NCBI GenBank assembly: GCA_018818165.1
Contig: JAHISP010000091.1
Coordinates: 1-50,054, forward strand
DNA length: 50,054 nt
Source of the DNA: Bacteroidota bacterium
Lineage (GTDB): Bacteria > Bacteroidota > Ignavibacteria > Ignavibacteriales > Melioribacteraceae
Direction of reading: 5' to 3'
The notes below the pieces were generated by a model that ran no database searches, had not been told where the DNA came from, and saw only the letters and a list, made by a program, of their open reading frames with translations. The position numbers and the translations under genes are program-made. Each line of letters begins with the position of its first letter. Position 1 is the first letter of the stretch. This document shows positions 1 through 8,537 of the stretch, piece after piece.

Positions 1-162
1 ATAAGTGATAAGAAAAAGTGCAAAAAACATTGCAAATTTGCTAATTGTTCGTTTTGAATTAAAAATTGAAATAGTTGAATTGTTAAACTTCATTTGTCCC
101 TCAGATAAGTTTAGAATAGTTAATTATTGTTTAGTATTTGGGTTAATATATAGAAACGTATT

Positions 163-230
163 AGTCGATAGTCGATAGTCGATAGTCGATAGTCGATAGT
201 CGATAGTCGATAGTCGATAGTCGATAGTCG
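163..230. repeat. Heptanucleotide tandem array (AGTCGAT)n
   Basis: The heptamer AGTCGAT is repeated without a mismatch for about 9.7 copies. Seven is not a multiple of three, so a change in copy number would shift any reading frame through it. No convincing gene crosses it and no promoter was recognised next to it, so a phase-variation role is not supported. It is a simple-sequence repeat that may vary between strains. Confidence 0.95.
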
Positions 231-456
231 AAAAATACACCTTTTGTTGTTCTTGTTAAGTGGAATTTTTGTGTTTGTAAATTATTTATATTTGAGCTGC
301 CTATTTTCAAATTGCCTTCAATAAATTTAAGTTGCCGTTTTTTTTTGTGTATGGCAAAATAGGGATAACTATTGTTTGTGTCAAGAAAGATTTTTGAAAT
401 TGCTAATTTTGTTTTGAGAAACATCTCAAAAGATTCTAAAAGAGTCCGCTTTGATT

Positions 457-680
457 CTTTTTGCCTCGGGCTTGAACCTCTGAATCTCGACGCCGAATCT
501 TTTTGCCTCGCGTTTGAACCTCCGAGTCTCGACGCTGACTCTTTTTGCCTCGCGCTTGGACCTCCGAGCCTCGATGCTGAACCTTTTTGCCTCGCGTTTG
601 AACCTCCGAGCCTCGACGCCGAATCTTTTTGCTCCGACGCTGACTCTCCGAGCCTCAAGCTTGACTCTTTTTGTGACAAA
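457..680. repeat. 42-bp minisatellite, about 5.4 copies
   Basis: The block CTTTTTGCCTCG recurs at 457, 499, 541 and 583, and degenerate copies start at 625 and 667, an exact 42-bp period. The unit is GC-richer than its surroundings. Since 42 is 14 codons, both strands stay open: the plus strand reads a 14-residue SFCLAFEPPSLDAE-like repeat, the minus strand an RQKESASRLGG-like one. Neither has a good ribosome binding site or a recognisable domain, so this is called a non-coding minisatellite. The openness follows from the period. Confidence 0.85.
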
Positions 681-740
681 ATGTCACGGACACACCCCTT
701 GATGTGGAAAAGCACCGCATCTTTCCCCTCTCGAGAGGGG
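673..740. repeat. Two short palindromes after the minisatellite
   Basis: GTGACA-AAA-TGTCAC (673-687) is a perfect 6-bp stem with a 3-nt loop. CCCCTCTCGAGAGGGG (725-740) is a perfect 16-bp palindrome. They lie just beyond the last minisatellite unit and look like parts of a dispersed composite repeat. No function is assigned. Confidence 0.7.
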
Positions 741-778
741 ATGTTTTGGGTTCGCAATTTTTAAAAGTCTCTATTTAG

Positions 779-1133
779 ATGCAATGCTGTCAACTTAATG
801 ATCCAAATGTGGCTAAAGCCATAATAATTTTTGTTTTTCTAAAATCCGTTTACTAAAGAGGCTGTGTGATAATTTTAAGTCAAGCACTAGAACTCATCCC
901 ACGACCCATTCTCTTAAAAGAGAAGGGGTGGAAAATCATTGTTTTTCACAGTTTTTTAAAAGTCCCTCTCTTTTTAAGAGAGGGATTTAGGGTGAGTTCT
1001 TTATTTTTAACACAGCCTCTAAAGTAAACGGCAATTACCGTCGCTTTTAAGCGACTGGATAAAAACAAATAGAGAGAAAATGGCTTTAGCCACATTTGAA
1101 ATGATTAATAGTCTTAAGTTGACAGCATTGCTT
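779..1133. repeat. Foldback element with nested inverted repeats
   Basis: Three arms pair in nested order: GCAATGCTGTCAACTTAA (781-798 with 1114-1131, perfect 18 bp), AAATGTGGCTAAAGCCAT (805-822 with 1080-1097, perfect 18 bp) and a 22-bp arm (846-867 with 1010-1031). Inside are further small hairpins, including CCCTCTC/GAGAGGG near 964-984. The right arm carries two extra segments missing from the left arm, one being the hairpin GTCGCTTTTAAGCGAC. There is no transposase gene. The outer terminus recurs at 49969-49985. It is best read as a MITE-like or foldback non-autonomous element. Confidence 0.75.
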
Positions 1134-1357
1134 TAGATGGGAAGATGCTTTAGCATCTGGGGTGTGCCTGTAATTTGAACAAAGCATTTTTTTTGTTTTC
1201 ATTTTTATTAGCAATTCCGTTACATCAAAAAGTTGACCATTTACTTGTTCAACAATAGGAAAGAATGATTGAAATTCAATTAGAATTATTGGAAGAATTG
1301 AAAAAAGAAAAGTAGTTTTATATATTGAAACTTAATTAAATATTTTAAGGAAATATT

Positions 1358-3010
1358 ATGAAAAGACTAATTATTACATTATTAATTTCAACACTTTTTA
1401 TCAGTTGTTCTGATAATAAAAAAATAAAGGAGAATTCAGAATTGGAAAAGAAAATCAATCAATATTCCAAAACGGAATTAACTTTTGATGAAAGTTTATT
1501 GGATGAAAGACAAAAGATTGTCGTTTCTAAACTTTATGAAGCTGGAAAAATTATTGATAGAATTTTTCTTGACCAAGTTTATTCTAAAAATGAGGAAATT
1601 GAAGAGATTCTTCTAAAATCAAAAGAGCCAAGTGAAAAAATTGCACTAGAATATTTTAGAATTAACTTTGGACCTTTTGATAGATTAGACCACAACAATC
1701 CATTTTATGAAGAAATTACTAAACCGAAAGGCGCCAATTTTTACCCCGAAGATATGACAAAAGAAGAGTTTGAAAAATTCTTAAAAGATAATCCAGAAAA
1801 AGAAGCTGAGTTTACTTCGGAATTTACTGTAATCAGACGAGAAAATGGAAATCTTGTCGCAATTCCATACACCGAATATTATAAAGCTCAGTTATTAGAA
1901 ATATCAAAATTAATGAATGAAGCTGCTGAATTTGCTGATAATCCTTCATTAAAAAACTACTTAACAACTCGCGCAAAAGCGTTTTTAACCAACGATTATT
2001 ACGAAAGCGACATGGCTTGGATGGATGTGAACGACCCAACAATTGAAGTTATAATTGGACCATACGAAGTTTATGCAGATGAACTTTTTAATTACAAAGC
2101 TTCATTCGAAATGTTTTTAACTCTAGTTGACCCAGAAAGCACCGAGAAGTTAAAAACATTTGCTAACTACTTAACCGAAATGGAACAAAATTTACCAATT
2201 CCACAAGAACACAAAAACTTTGAACGTGGCAGCGACTCCCCCATTGTTGTAGCTCAAGAAGTGTTTAGTGCTGGCGATACAAAAGCTGGAGTTCAGACTT
2301 TAGCATTCAATTTACCAAACGATGAGCGTGTGCGTAAAGCAAAAGGTTCAAAAAAAGTAATGCTCAAAAACGTTCATCAAGCAAAATTTGATAAGTTACT
2401 TAAACCAATTTCAGAAATTGTACTCAATCAATCACAATGGAATTTTGTTACCTTCGACGCATTTTTTAATCACACTTTAATGCACGAAATGTCTCATGGA
2501 TTAGGACCTGGTTTTATTGAAATTGATGGCAAAAAGACAGAAGTAAAAAAGGAATTAAAAGAAACTTATTCAATAATGGAAGAATGTAAAGCTGATATAT
2601 TAGGACTTTTTAACAATCAATTCATGATTACTAAAGGTGTTTATCCAGAAAGTTTTGAAAAGGAAATGTGGGTAACGTTTTTAGCAGGAGTTTTTCGTTC
2701 AATCCGTTTTGGAGTTAACGAAGCTCACGGTGGCGGAAATGCCATAATTTACAACTATTTGCTCGAAAATGGAGCTTATGAGTTTGATTCAAAAACACAG
2801 AAAATTAAAGTCAATTTTGATAAAGCTTATCCAGTTTTAACCGATTTAGCTAACAAAGTTTTAATGATTCAAGCAAATGGTGATTATAATGGAGCAAAAG
2901 CACTAATTGAAAAATATGCTGTTTCTTCTGAAACAATTAAAATTCTAGTGGAAAAATTAAACAAATTGCCTGTTGATATTACTCCAACGTTCCAAATAGA
3001 AAAGATGTAA
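1358..3010 (+). CDS. Dipeptidyl-peptidase III-like (M49) lipoprotein metallopeptidase
   Basis: A 550-residue zinc peptidase predicted to be exported and lipid-anchored: the N-terminus is a short hydrophobic segment ending in the lipobox FISC. The zinc site is visible as HEMSH (H376, E377, H380), followed about 30 residues later by EECKAD (E408/E409), the HExxxH...EExxAD arrangement of bacterial M49-like peptidases; the classical eukaryotic enzyme has HExxGH. Length fits bacterial members. The family removes dipeptides from peptide N-termini. The start is supported by AAGGAAATATT before the ATG. The gene stands alone between repeat-rich DNA and the PrkA operon. Confidence 0.85.
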   Translation: MKRLIITLLISTLFISCSDNKKIKENSELEKKINQYSKTELTFDESLLDERQKIVVSKLYEAGKIIDRIFLDQVYSKNEEIEEILLKSKEPSEKIALEYFRINFGPFDRLDHNNPFYEEITKPKGANFYPEDMTKEEFEKFLKDNPEKEAEFTSEFTVIRRENGNLVAIPYTEYYKAQLLEISKLMNEAAEFADNPSLKNYLTTRAKAFLTNDYYESDMAWMDVNDPTIEVIIGPYEVYADELFNYKASFEMFLTLVDPESTEKLKTFANYLTEMEQNLPIPQEHKNFERGSDSPIVVAQEVFSAGDTKAGVQTLAFNLPNDERVRKAKGSKKVMLKNVHQAKFDKLLKPISEIVLNQSQWNFVTFDAFFNHTLMHEMSHGLGPGFIEIDGKKTEVKKELKETYSIMEECKADILGLFNNQFMITKGVYPESFEKEMWVTFLAGVFRSIRFGVNEAHGGGNAIIYNYLLENGAYEFDSKTQKIKVNFDKAYPVLTDLANKVLMIQANGDYNGAKALIEKYAVSSETIKILVEKLNKLPVDITPTFQIEKM

Positions 3011-3419
3011 ATAATTTAACGGGTTTAACGGCTTTCTTTAAAGTGAATTTGTAAAATCAAGTGATTTTTTTCATGCAGATTAGTATAATACTCATGATTA
3101 AAAGCTTCTAAAAATTATAGCTTTTAAGAAAGCCAATTTTTAAAATATGTGCTTCTAGTTAAATTGCTACTCGCTATTTAATTACGTTAGAGCATTATTA
3201 ATTTATATTTAAATTAATTCCTAATATTCTTCTGTTTCAACAAATACATAATTATTCTTATTTCAGCTACAATATTTTTCCATAAATTGATTTTTAATGT
3301 GTTGTGTTTCTATAATATTTTCATTATATATCCAATGTACTTGTTATAAAAACTGAGTACTAAAATCCACAAAATATCGTTTTTTATTTGTCCAAATTAA
3401 GCCTTAAGTGGAGGATTAA
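3011..3419. other. Intergenic region upstream of the prkA operon
   Basis: This 409-bp gap has no gene. GGCTTTCTTTAAAG (3030-3043) pairs with CTTTTAAGAAAGCC (3121-3134) with two mismatches, and a smaller hairpin AAAAGCT/AGCTTTT lies inside, so this is a plausible transcript end for the peptidase. The rest is very AT-rich leader before prkA. No promoter could be assigned with confidence; a GTGGAGG ribosome binding site lies at 3408-3414. Confidence 0.5.
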
Positions 3420-5483
3420 ATGCGAACTAATAGTAAAACTCTTATCCAATATCTTCAAGAACTGAAAAATGGTGAGCATAAGTTTGAAAATGTTTTCCAA
3501 GCATTAGAAAGAATGCTCTTTGACGATTCAAAACAAATAAAGCTTGTTGTGGTGAATGGTCGTAATACTTACGATTTCATGAATTTCCGAACTGGAAAAA
3601 AGCACATTATTGGTCTTTATGATGTGATAAATAACTTTGCTGCATTTATTAAAGATAGTGCGGAAGGTGGTGAAAGCAAAGAGATGGCTTTTGTTTTAGT
3701 TGGTGAACCAGGAAATGGTAAAACTTTCTTTGTGGAATTTTTATCCTCCTTGTATCGTGATTTTGTTAGCATACCCGAAAATAATAAATATACATTCCGA
3801 ATTAAAATCCCAACAGAAATGGAAGGTTACGGCTCAATTCGTAGTATCGAATCTCAAACTTTCGAAGATCCAATGATTCTAGCGATGAATCTTTTCTCTT
3901 CAAAGGATGATTCAAAAGAATACTTGCTTAAATCTGGATTTAATGTCAAAACTATTGATAAGTATTTTACAAATTATCGTCCACTTGGGGCTGATTCGGA
4001 ATATATTATTAATAATATTAAAGACTTTTATGATGGTGATATTGATAAATTACTTGAACTAATAGAAGTTATAAATATTCCTATCAGCTCTACACTTGGC
4101 ACAATAACAGGTAAATATCCGGCAAAGGATAAACTCACTAGCTCAGGTGTTGACCTTGTTGGTGAAGAAAGTATTCAGCGTTTATTGCACATTAGCGACA
4201 CAAATAATCCATATAGATTTGACTTGCGTAGAGGTGCTCTTGCAAGAGTTGGTGGTGGCGGTATTCACTTTGCTGATGAAATTTTCAAAAACAAAACAGA
4301 TTTAATGAAAATTTATCTTGGAGTTGTTCAAGACCGACAAATTGAAATTGATGCTTTTAAATGGCCAATTGATACTTTTATAATTGCAACAAGTAATAAT
4401 GCAGATGTTCAAAACTATCGTACAAATGGCGAAGAAAAACCTATTCTTGATAGATGTAAATTTTGTTATGTATCTCACAACACTAATTATAACCTTCAAA
4501 AGGAACTTACATCTTATGCAATTGGTGAAGGTAATAAAACAACTTTTACTGGTGAGAAACTACACATTGACCCAAATATAATTTATGCTCTTTCTGTAAT
4601 TGTAACTTTAAGTAGACTGCCTCGTGTTGAAGATAAATTAACACCAATTGATATGATGAAATTGGCAGCAGGCGAAGTTGCTGGTGATAAAAGCATGAAA
4701 GCCCTTGCTGAAATTGTTGATGAACTTGAACACGAATTTGATTTAACAAAAAGATTTGGGCAAAAAGGACTTGGACAACGTGATTTGGCTAGAATGATAA
4801 CAACTCAGCGCGGGTTTACAGAAACAAACGAAGGTAAATGTATGTTTGCTTTAGATGCATTCAAAGCTGCAGAGAATGTTATTTTAGATTACATTCAGGA
4901 TAACAAAGAACACGCAAAGTATTTTGATGATCTTAAAATTGCAAAAAGCCTTTACCGAAAACGTATACGTACAGAAATGTTTAATGCTTTTATGGATGAA
5001 CCTTCAGCAATAAAAAAAGATGTTATGATGTATGTAAACATGATAATTGGAATGGGAAGATCTGACCTTGGAGCAGATAAAATTATAACCTATCGTGACC
5101 CACAGACTGGAAAAACACAACCAATTAAAATTGATGAGCGTTTTATTAACGCTGTGGAAAGTGAACTTGAGATGAAAACCGTAGAGCAAAAGGAATCATT
5201 CCGTGGGCAAGTAAGAAAAATTTATGCTCAAAAATTGCAGACTGATAAAAACTATGATTTTATGGATAATTCTGATATTGTAAAAGCAGTAACAGATACA
5301 AGATTAAATTCCGATATTGCTTCTGCCGGCGGTCTTATTGGTGCACTTGCAAACAGAACAAATGAAGATAATGAAAAACTCTATAATCGAATTGTTTCTA
5401 CAATGGTAAATAAGCTTGGTTACTGTAATACATGTTCAGAAAAAACAATTGAGTTTTTCTGTACACAGGACCATCAAACTTAA
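3420..5483 (+). CDS. prkA: PrkA family AAA+ serine protein kinase
   Basis: A 687-residue member of the PrkA/YeaG family, cytoplasmic kinases with an AAA+ module that act with YeaH/SpoVR-type partners in starvation and stress responses. The Walker A loop GEPGNGKT is at residues 95-102. The segment GVVQDRQIEIDAFKWPIDTF and the following RCKFCYVSHN resemble the conserved AAA core of the family. A C-terminal YCNTC...FFC cysteine cluster could bind metal. E. coli YeaG is about 640 residues, so this is slightly long. It is first in an operon with yeaH, spoVR and a second PrkA-like gene. A strong GTGGAGG site precedes the ATG. Confidence 0.88.
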   Translation: MRTNSKTLIQYLQELKNGEHKFENVFQALERMLFDDSKQIKLVVVNGRNTYDFMNFRTGKKHIIGLYDVINNFAAFIKDSAEGGESKEMAFVLVGEPGNGKTFFVEFLSSLYRDFVSIPENNKYTFRIKIPTEMEGYGSIRSIESQTFEDPMILAMNLFSSKDDSKEYLLKSGFNVKTIDKYFTNYRPLGADSEYIINNIKDFYDGDIDKLLELIEVINIPISSTLGTITGKYPAKDKLTSSGVDLVGEESIQRLLHISDTNNPYRFDLRRGALARVGGGGIHFADEIFKNKTDLMKIYLGVVQDRQIEIDAFKWPIDTFIIATSNNADVQNYRTNGEEKPILDRCKFCYVSHNTNYNLQKELTSYAIGEGNKTTFTGEKLHIDPNIIYALSVIVTLSRLPRVEDKLTPIDMMKLAAGEVAGDKSMKALAEIVDELEHEFDLTKRFGQKGLGQRDLARMITTQRGFTETNEGKCMFALDAFKAAENVILDYIQDNKEHAKYFDDLKIAKSLYRKRIRTEMFNAFMDEPSAIKKDVMMYVNMIIGMGRSDLGADKIITYRDPQTGKTQPIKIDERFINAVESELEMKTVEQKESFRGQVRKIYAQKLQTDKNYDFMDNSDIVKAVTDTRLNSDIASAGGLIGALANRTNEDNEKLYNRIVSTMVNKLGYCNTCSEKTIEFFCTQDHQT

Positions 5484-5575
5484 GTGGCTATTTTGAAACC
5501 ACTTTGTATTAAATTGTAGTTTATTAACTTGTAAAATAAAATGGTACCAAGTACCAAAATTATTGCGGAGTTAAA

Positions 5576-6919
5576 ATGTCTGAAATCACTAAATCTAAAT
5601 CTGGAATCTCTAATGAGAATGCAAATATAGAAAAGATAATTGAGGATCAAATAAGTCCTCAAGATTATTTCCTTAATAATGAAAAGGGATTTTTAGGGCT
5701 TTACGATTATAATGACCAAGATTTTTTAATAGGTTTTACAACCAACGCTTTCCACGCAAATAGAGTTTATGATCTTGATAGACTTTTGGAAAAAGATAAA
5801 ATACGCGAAAAAGATGGTTATCCCCGAAAGATAAAACTTGGACGTTTAGTTAAACCGGCAAAAGATGGAAAAGATAAAACGATAATTGTTCCAACTACAG
5901 CCGAAGAAAAATTTTACCATTGGGCAAGTGACCAAAATATTGGTGAAGGTTCACCTACTGGTGGAAGCGGAGATGGAGAAGAAGGTGAAGTGGTTGGAGA
6001 AGAATCCTTGCGTCCAGAGGGAGATGGAGAAGGTGAAGGAGGTGGACAAGGGCAAGGTGCTGAACATGGAATGGGAGCAGATGCTTATGATGTTGGACGA
6101 ATTCTTACTGAACAGTTTGAATTACCTAACATTGAGGAAAAAGGCAAAAAAACTTCTTTAACAAAATATGCATATAATCTGTCCGACAAAAATAGAGGAC
6201 ATGGTCAAATTCTTGATAAAAAATCAACGCTTAAAAGAGTTGTCAAAACAAATTTAGCTTTAGGTACAATAAAAGAAAATGAAGAAATTGATGCTTCAAA
6301 AATAATTATAACACCAAATGACCACGTTTATAGAATTCTTTCACGCGAAAGAGCTTACGAATCTCAGGCAATGGTCTTTTTTATTCGTGATTATTCTGGC
6401 TCAATGCACGGTAAACCAACCGAAGTAGTTGTAACACAACATATATATATTAATAGTTGGTTAGTATTTCAGTACAAACGACAAGTACAAAGCAGATTTA
6501 TAGTACATGATACAGAGGCACATGAAGTACCCGATTTTTATACATATTACAATAAAAATGTTGCTGGCGGAACAGAGATTGCATCTGCTTATAAATTAGT
6601 AAACGAAATAGTTGAAAAGGATAATCTTGCTAAAGATTATAATATTTACATTTTCCATGGAACAGACGGTGACGATTGGGATGCGAACGGTGAAAAATCT
6701 TTATTAGAATTGCGAAAAATGTTAACCTACACAAGCAGAGTTGGAATAACGGTTGCGGAAAATAGTTACTCTGGAAGTCATAATACAGCAGTTGAAAAAT
6801 ATTTAAAAAACTCTAAATTACTTGAAACAGAAGCAAAAAAACTACACTTTGATTCATTTATAGCTAGTGAAGCAGATGAGCAAAGAATTATTGAAAGCAT
6901 AAAAGTTTTGATTTCTTAA
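5576..6919 (+). CDS. yeaH: YeaH/DUF444 family von Willebrand A-like protein
   Basis: A 447-residue DUF444 protein, the standard neighbour and partner of PrkA. Residues about 115-165 are a low-complexity Gly/Glu-rich linker, typical of the family. The second half is a VWA-like fold with a MIDAS motif D272-Y-S-G-S-M, which would bind a divalent metal and mediate protein contacts. In enterobacteria YeaG and YeaH act together in nitrogen starvation; a similar joint role here is inference. It lies 92 bp after prkA with GGAG upstream of the ATG, and spoVR begins 4 bp after its stop. Confidence 0.87.
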   Translation: MSEITKSKSGISNENANIEKIIEDQISPQDYFLNNEKGFLGLYDYNDQDFLIGFTTNAFHANRVYDLDRLLEKDKIREKDGYPRKIKLGRLVKPAKDGKDKTIIVPTTAEEKFYHWASDQNIGEGSPTGGSGDGEEGEVVGEESLRPEGDGEGEGGGQGQGAEHGMGADAYDVGRILTEQFELPNIEEKGKKTSLTKYAYNLSDKNRGHGQILDKKSTLKRVVKTNLALGTIKENEEIDASKIIITPNDHVYRILSRERAYESQAMVFFIRDYSGSMHGKPTEVVVTQHIYINSWLVFQYKRQVQSRFIVHDTEAHEVPDFYTYYNKNVAGGTEIASAYKLVNEIVEKDNLAKDYNIYIFHGTDGDDWDANGEKSLLELRKMLTYTSRVGITVAENSYSGSHNTAVEKYLKNSKLLETEAKKLHFDSFIASEADEQRIIESIKVLIS

Positions 6920-6923
6920 TAAT

Positions 6924-8537
6924 ATGATATTAATTGACCAACATACAAAACAAATAATGGAAGGCTGCAAAGTGCGAGCTTTTGATGCTGGATTACGTTT
7001 TGGAAACGAAACTCTTGAATATATTGTTACAAATTCTGATTTAATTGAACTTAGTCCAAAACACATGATTCCTACACTTTATGATTATTGGTTGCAAGAT
7101 ATTCAAGTTTTAAGAGGTAAAGGCGAATACGATATTTATCCTAATAATCCATTTGAAACAGTAATAAACACACGTCCAGCAATTTCATTTTATAATGATA
7201 ATAATCCAGATTGGCTGAATGTAATGATATTCTATCATGTTTTAGCGCATATCGATTTTTTCCAGAATAATAAGTTTTTTTCCAAAACTTGGGATTATGA
7301 TTTCAAAGAAAAAGCTTTAACCGAAAAAAGAATTGTTGCCAGGTTACGTTCACAACATGGAAGAGAGGTTGACTATGTAATCGAATTTGCTAGAGGTATT
7401 GATAATCTTATTGGTTATTTCAGTGATTTAGATAATACTGAAGATTACCAATTATTAAATTTACCTAGTAAGGTTGATTACTATTTTAATACTTTTTTGC
7501 AAGCAGAAAAAACAGTTTCAATGAAATTTTTCCTTGAAGAAGTTGAAAAATACAATTCCATTTCTGCTAATAGCCCAGAGGAAAAAGATGAAATATTTTT
7601 TAGCAAAATTGTAAAAAAGCATCCCGAGTTTGATGCGTTTTATAAAAAGGGCAAATTTGTAATGGCGTCAAAAAATAAACCAGATTTACTACAGTTTATT
7701 ATGAGAGAAAGCAAAGTTCTTAATGAAGAAAACAATATGTGGAAGCAGAGTATTATTGAAATAGTCCGCGATACATCTCTCTATTTTTCTCCGCAAATTA
7801 GGACAAAAACAATGAACGAGGGTTGGGCAAGTTATTGGCATGAAAAACTATTTATGCTTGATGATAGAATTAAAGGACACGAAATTGCCTTTGCAAGAAT
7901 AAATGCAAAAGTAACTTCAATAAATCATATAGGTTTAAATCCTTATGCAATTGGCTGGCGATTATTCATGCAAATAAAAGAAATGGCAGATCAAGAAAAA
8001 TATAGTTATGCATATAATAAAATTATGGATATTGAAGATAGAAAGAAGTTTGATAACGGCTCTAATTTAGGTAATGATTTTATATTTCATGTTAGAGAAA
8101 ATTATTGTGATTCAACTTTTCTAAATAGATTTATTGATCAGGATTTTGTGGATAAATATAAGTTAATGGTTGTGGGTCAAAGAATTAATACAGTTAAAAA
8201 TGTTAAGGAATATTATGTAAAAAGTAGGAAAGCTTCTGAGTACAAAAAAATGATGATGGAAAGTCTCTATCATCCCCCATTTATCAAATTTGAAAAAGAT
8301 GAAAATGGTGCTTTGAAATTATATCACTTATTTGAGGGAAAAGAGCTTTATAGAGATTATATTAAAAATACTTTAATTGGATTAGAATATTTATGGGGAA
8401 ATGAAGTTATTCTTGAAACTACAGAAATTGATTGGGAGGAAATTAAAAAACAAAAAAGCGAAAAATTAGAACCAAAATATCAAAAGGTTTTATATAGAGT
8501 TAAAAATAAAAAGGTTACAAAACAAAAATTAACATAG
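6924..8537 (+). CDS. spoVR: SpoVR family protein (YcgB-like)
   Basis: A 537-residue SpoVR family protein, slightly longer than E. coli YcgB (about 510). Family landmarks include the N-terminal YPNNPFETVINTRP block, EGWASYWHEKL in the middle and NPYAIGWRLFMQI. SpoVR was named for a role in B. subtilis spore cortex formation, but the family is widespread in non-sporulating bacteria and travels with PrkA and YeaH, as here. The biochemical activity is not known. The ATG is 4 bp after the yeaH stop, and the stop codon shares one base with the start of the next gene, so translation is probably coupled. Confidence 0.88.
   Translation: MILIDQHTKQIMEGCKVRAFDAGLRFGNETLEYIVTNSDLIELSPKHMIPTLYDYWLQDIQVLRGKGEYDIYPNNPFETVINTRPAISFYNDNNPDWLNVMIFYHVLAHIDFFQNNKFFSKTWDYDFKEKALTEKRIVARLRSQHGREVDYVIEFARGIDNLIGYFSDLDNTEDYQLLNLPSKVDYYFNTFLQAEKTVSMKFFLEEVEKYNSISANSPEEKDEIFFSKIVKKHPEFDAFYKKGKFVMASKNKPDLLQFIMRESKVLNEENNMWKQSIIEIVRDTSLYFSPQIRTKTMNEGWASYWHEKLFMLDDRIKGHEIAFARINAKVTSINHIGLNPYAIGWRLFMQIKEMADQEKYSYAYNKIMDIEDRKKFDNGSNLGNDFIFHVRENYCDSTFLNRFIDQDFVDKYKLMVVGQRINTVKNVKEYYVKSRKASEYKKMMMESLYHPPFIKFEKDENGALKLYHLFEGKELYRDYIKNTLIGLEYLWGNEVILETTEIDWEEIKKQKSEKLEPKYQKVLYRVKNKKVTKQKLT

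Noticed and set aside
372-764. A 130-residue repeat protein on the plus strand (or its minus-strand counterpart at 161-757)
   Set aside because: Both frames are open only because the repeat period is a multiple of three. Starts are poor, there is no ribosome binding site, and the minus-strand frame ends in the 7-bp array.
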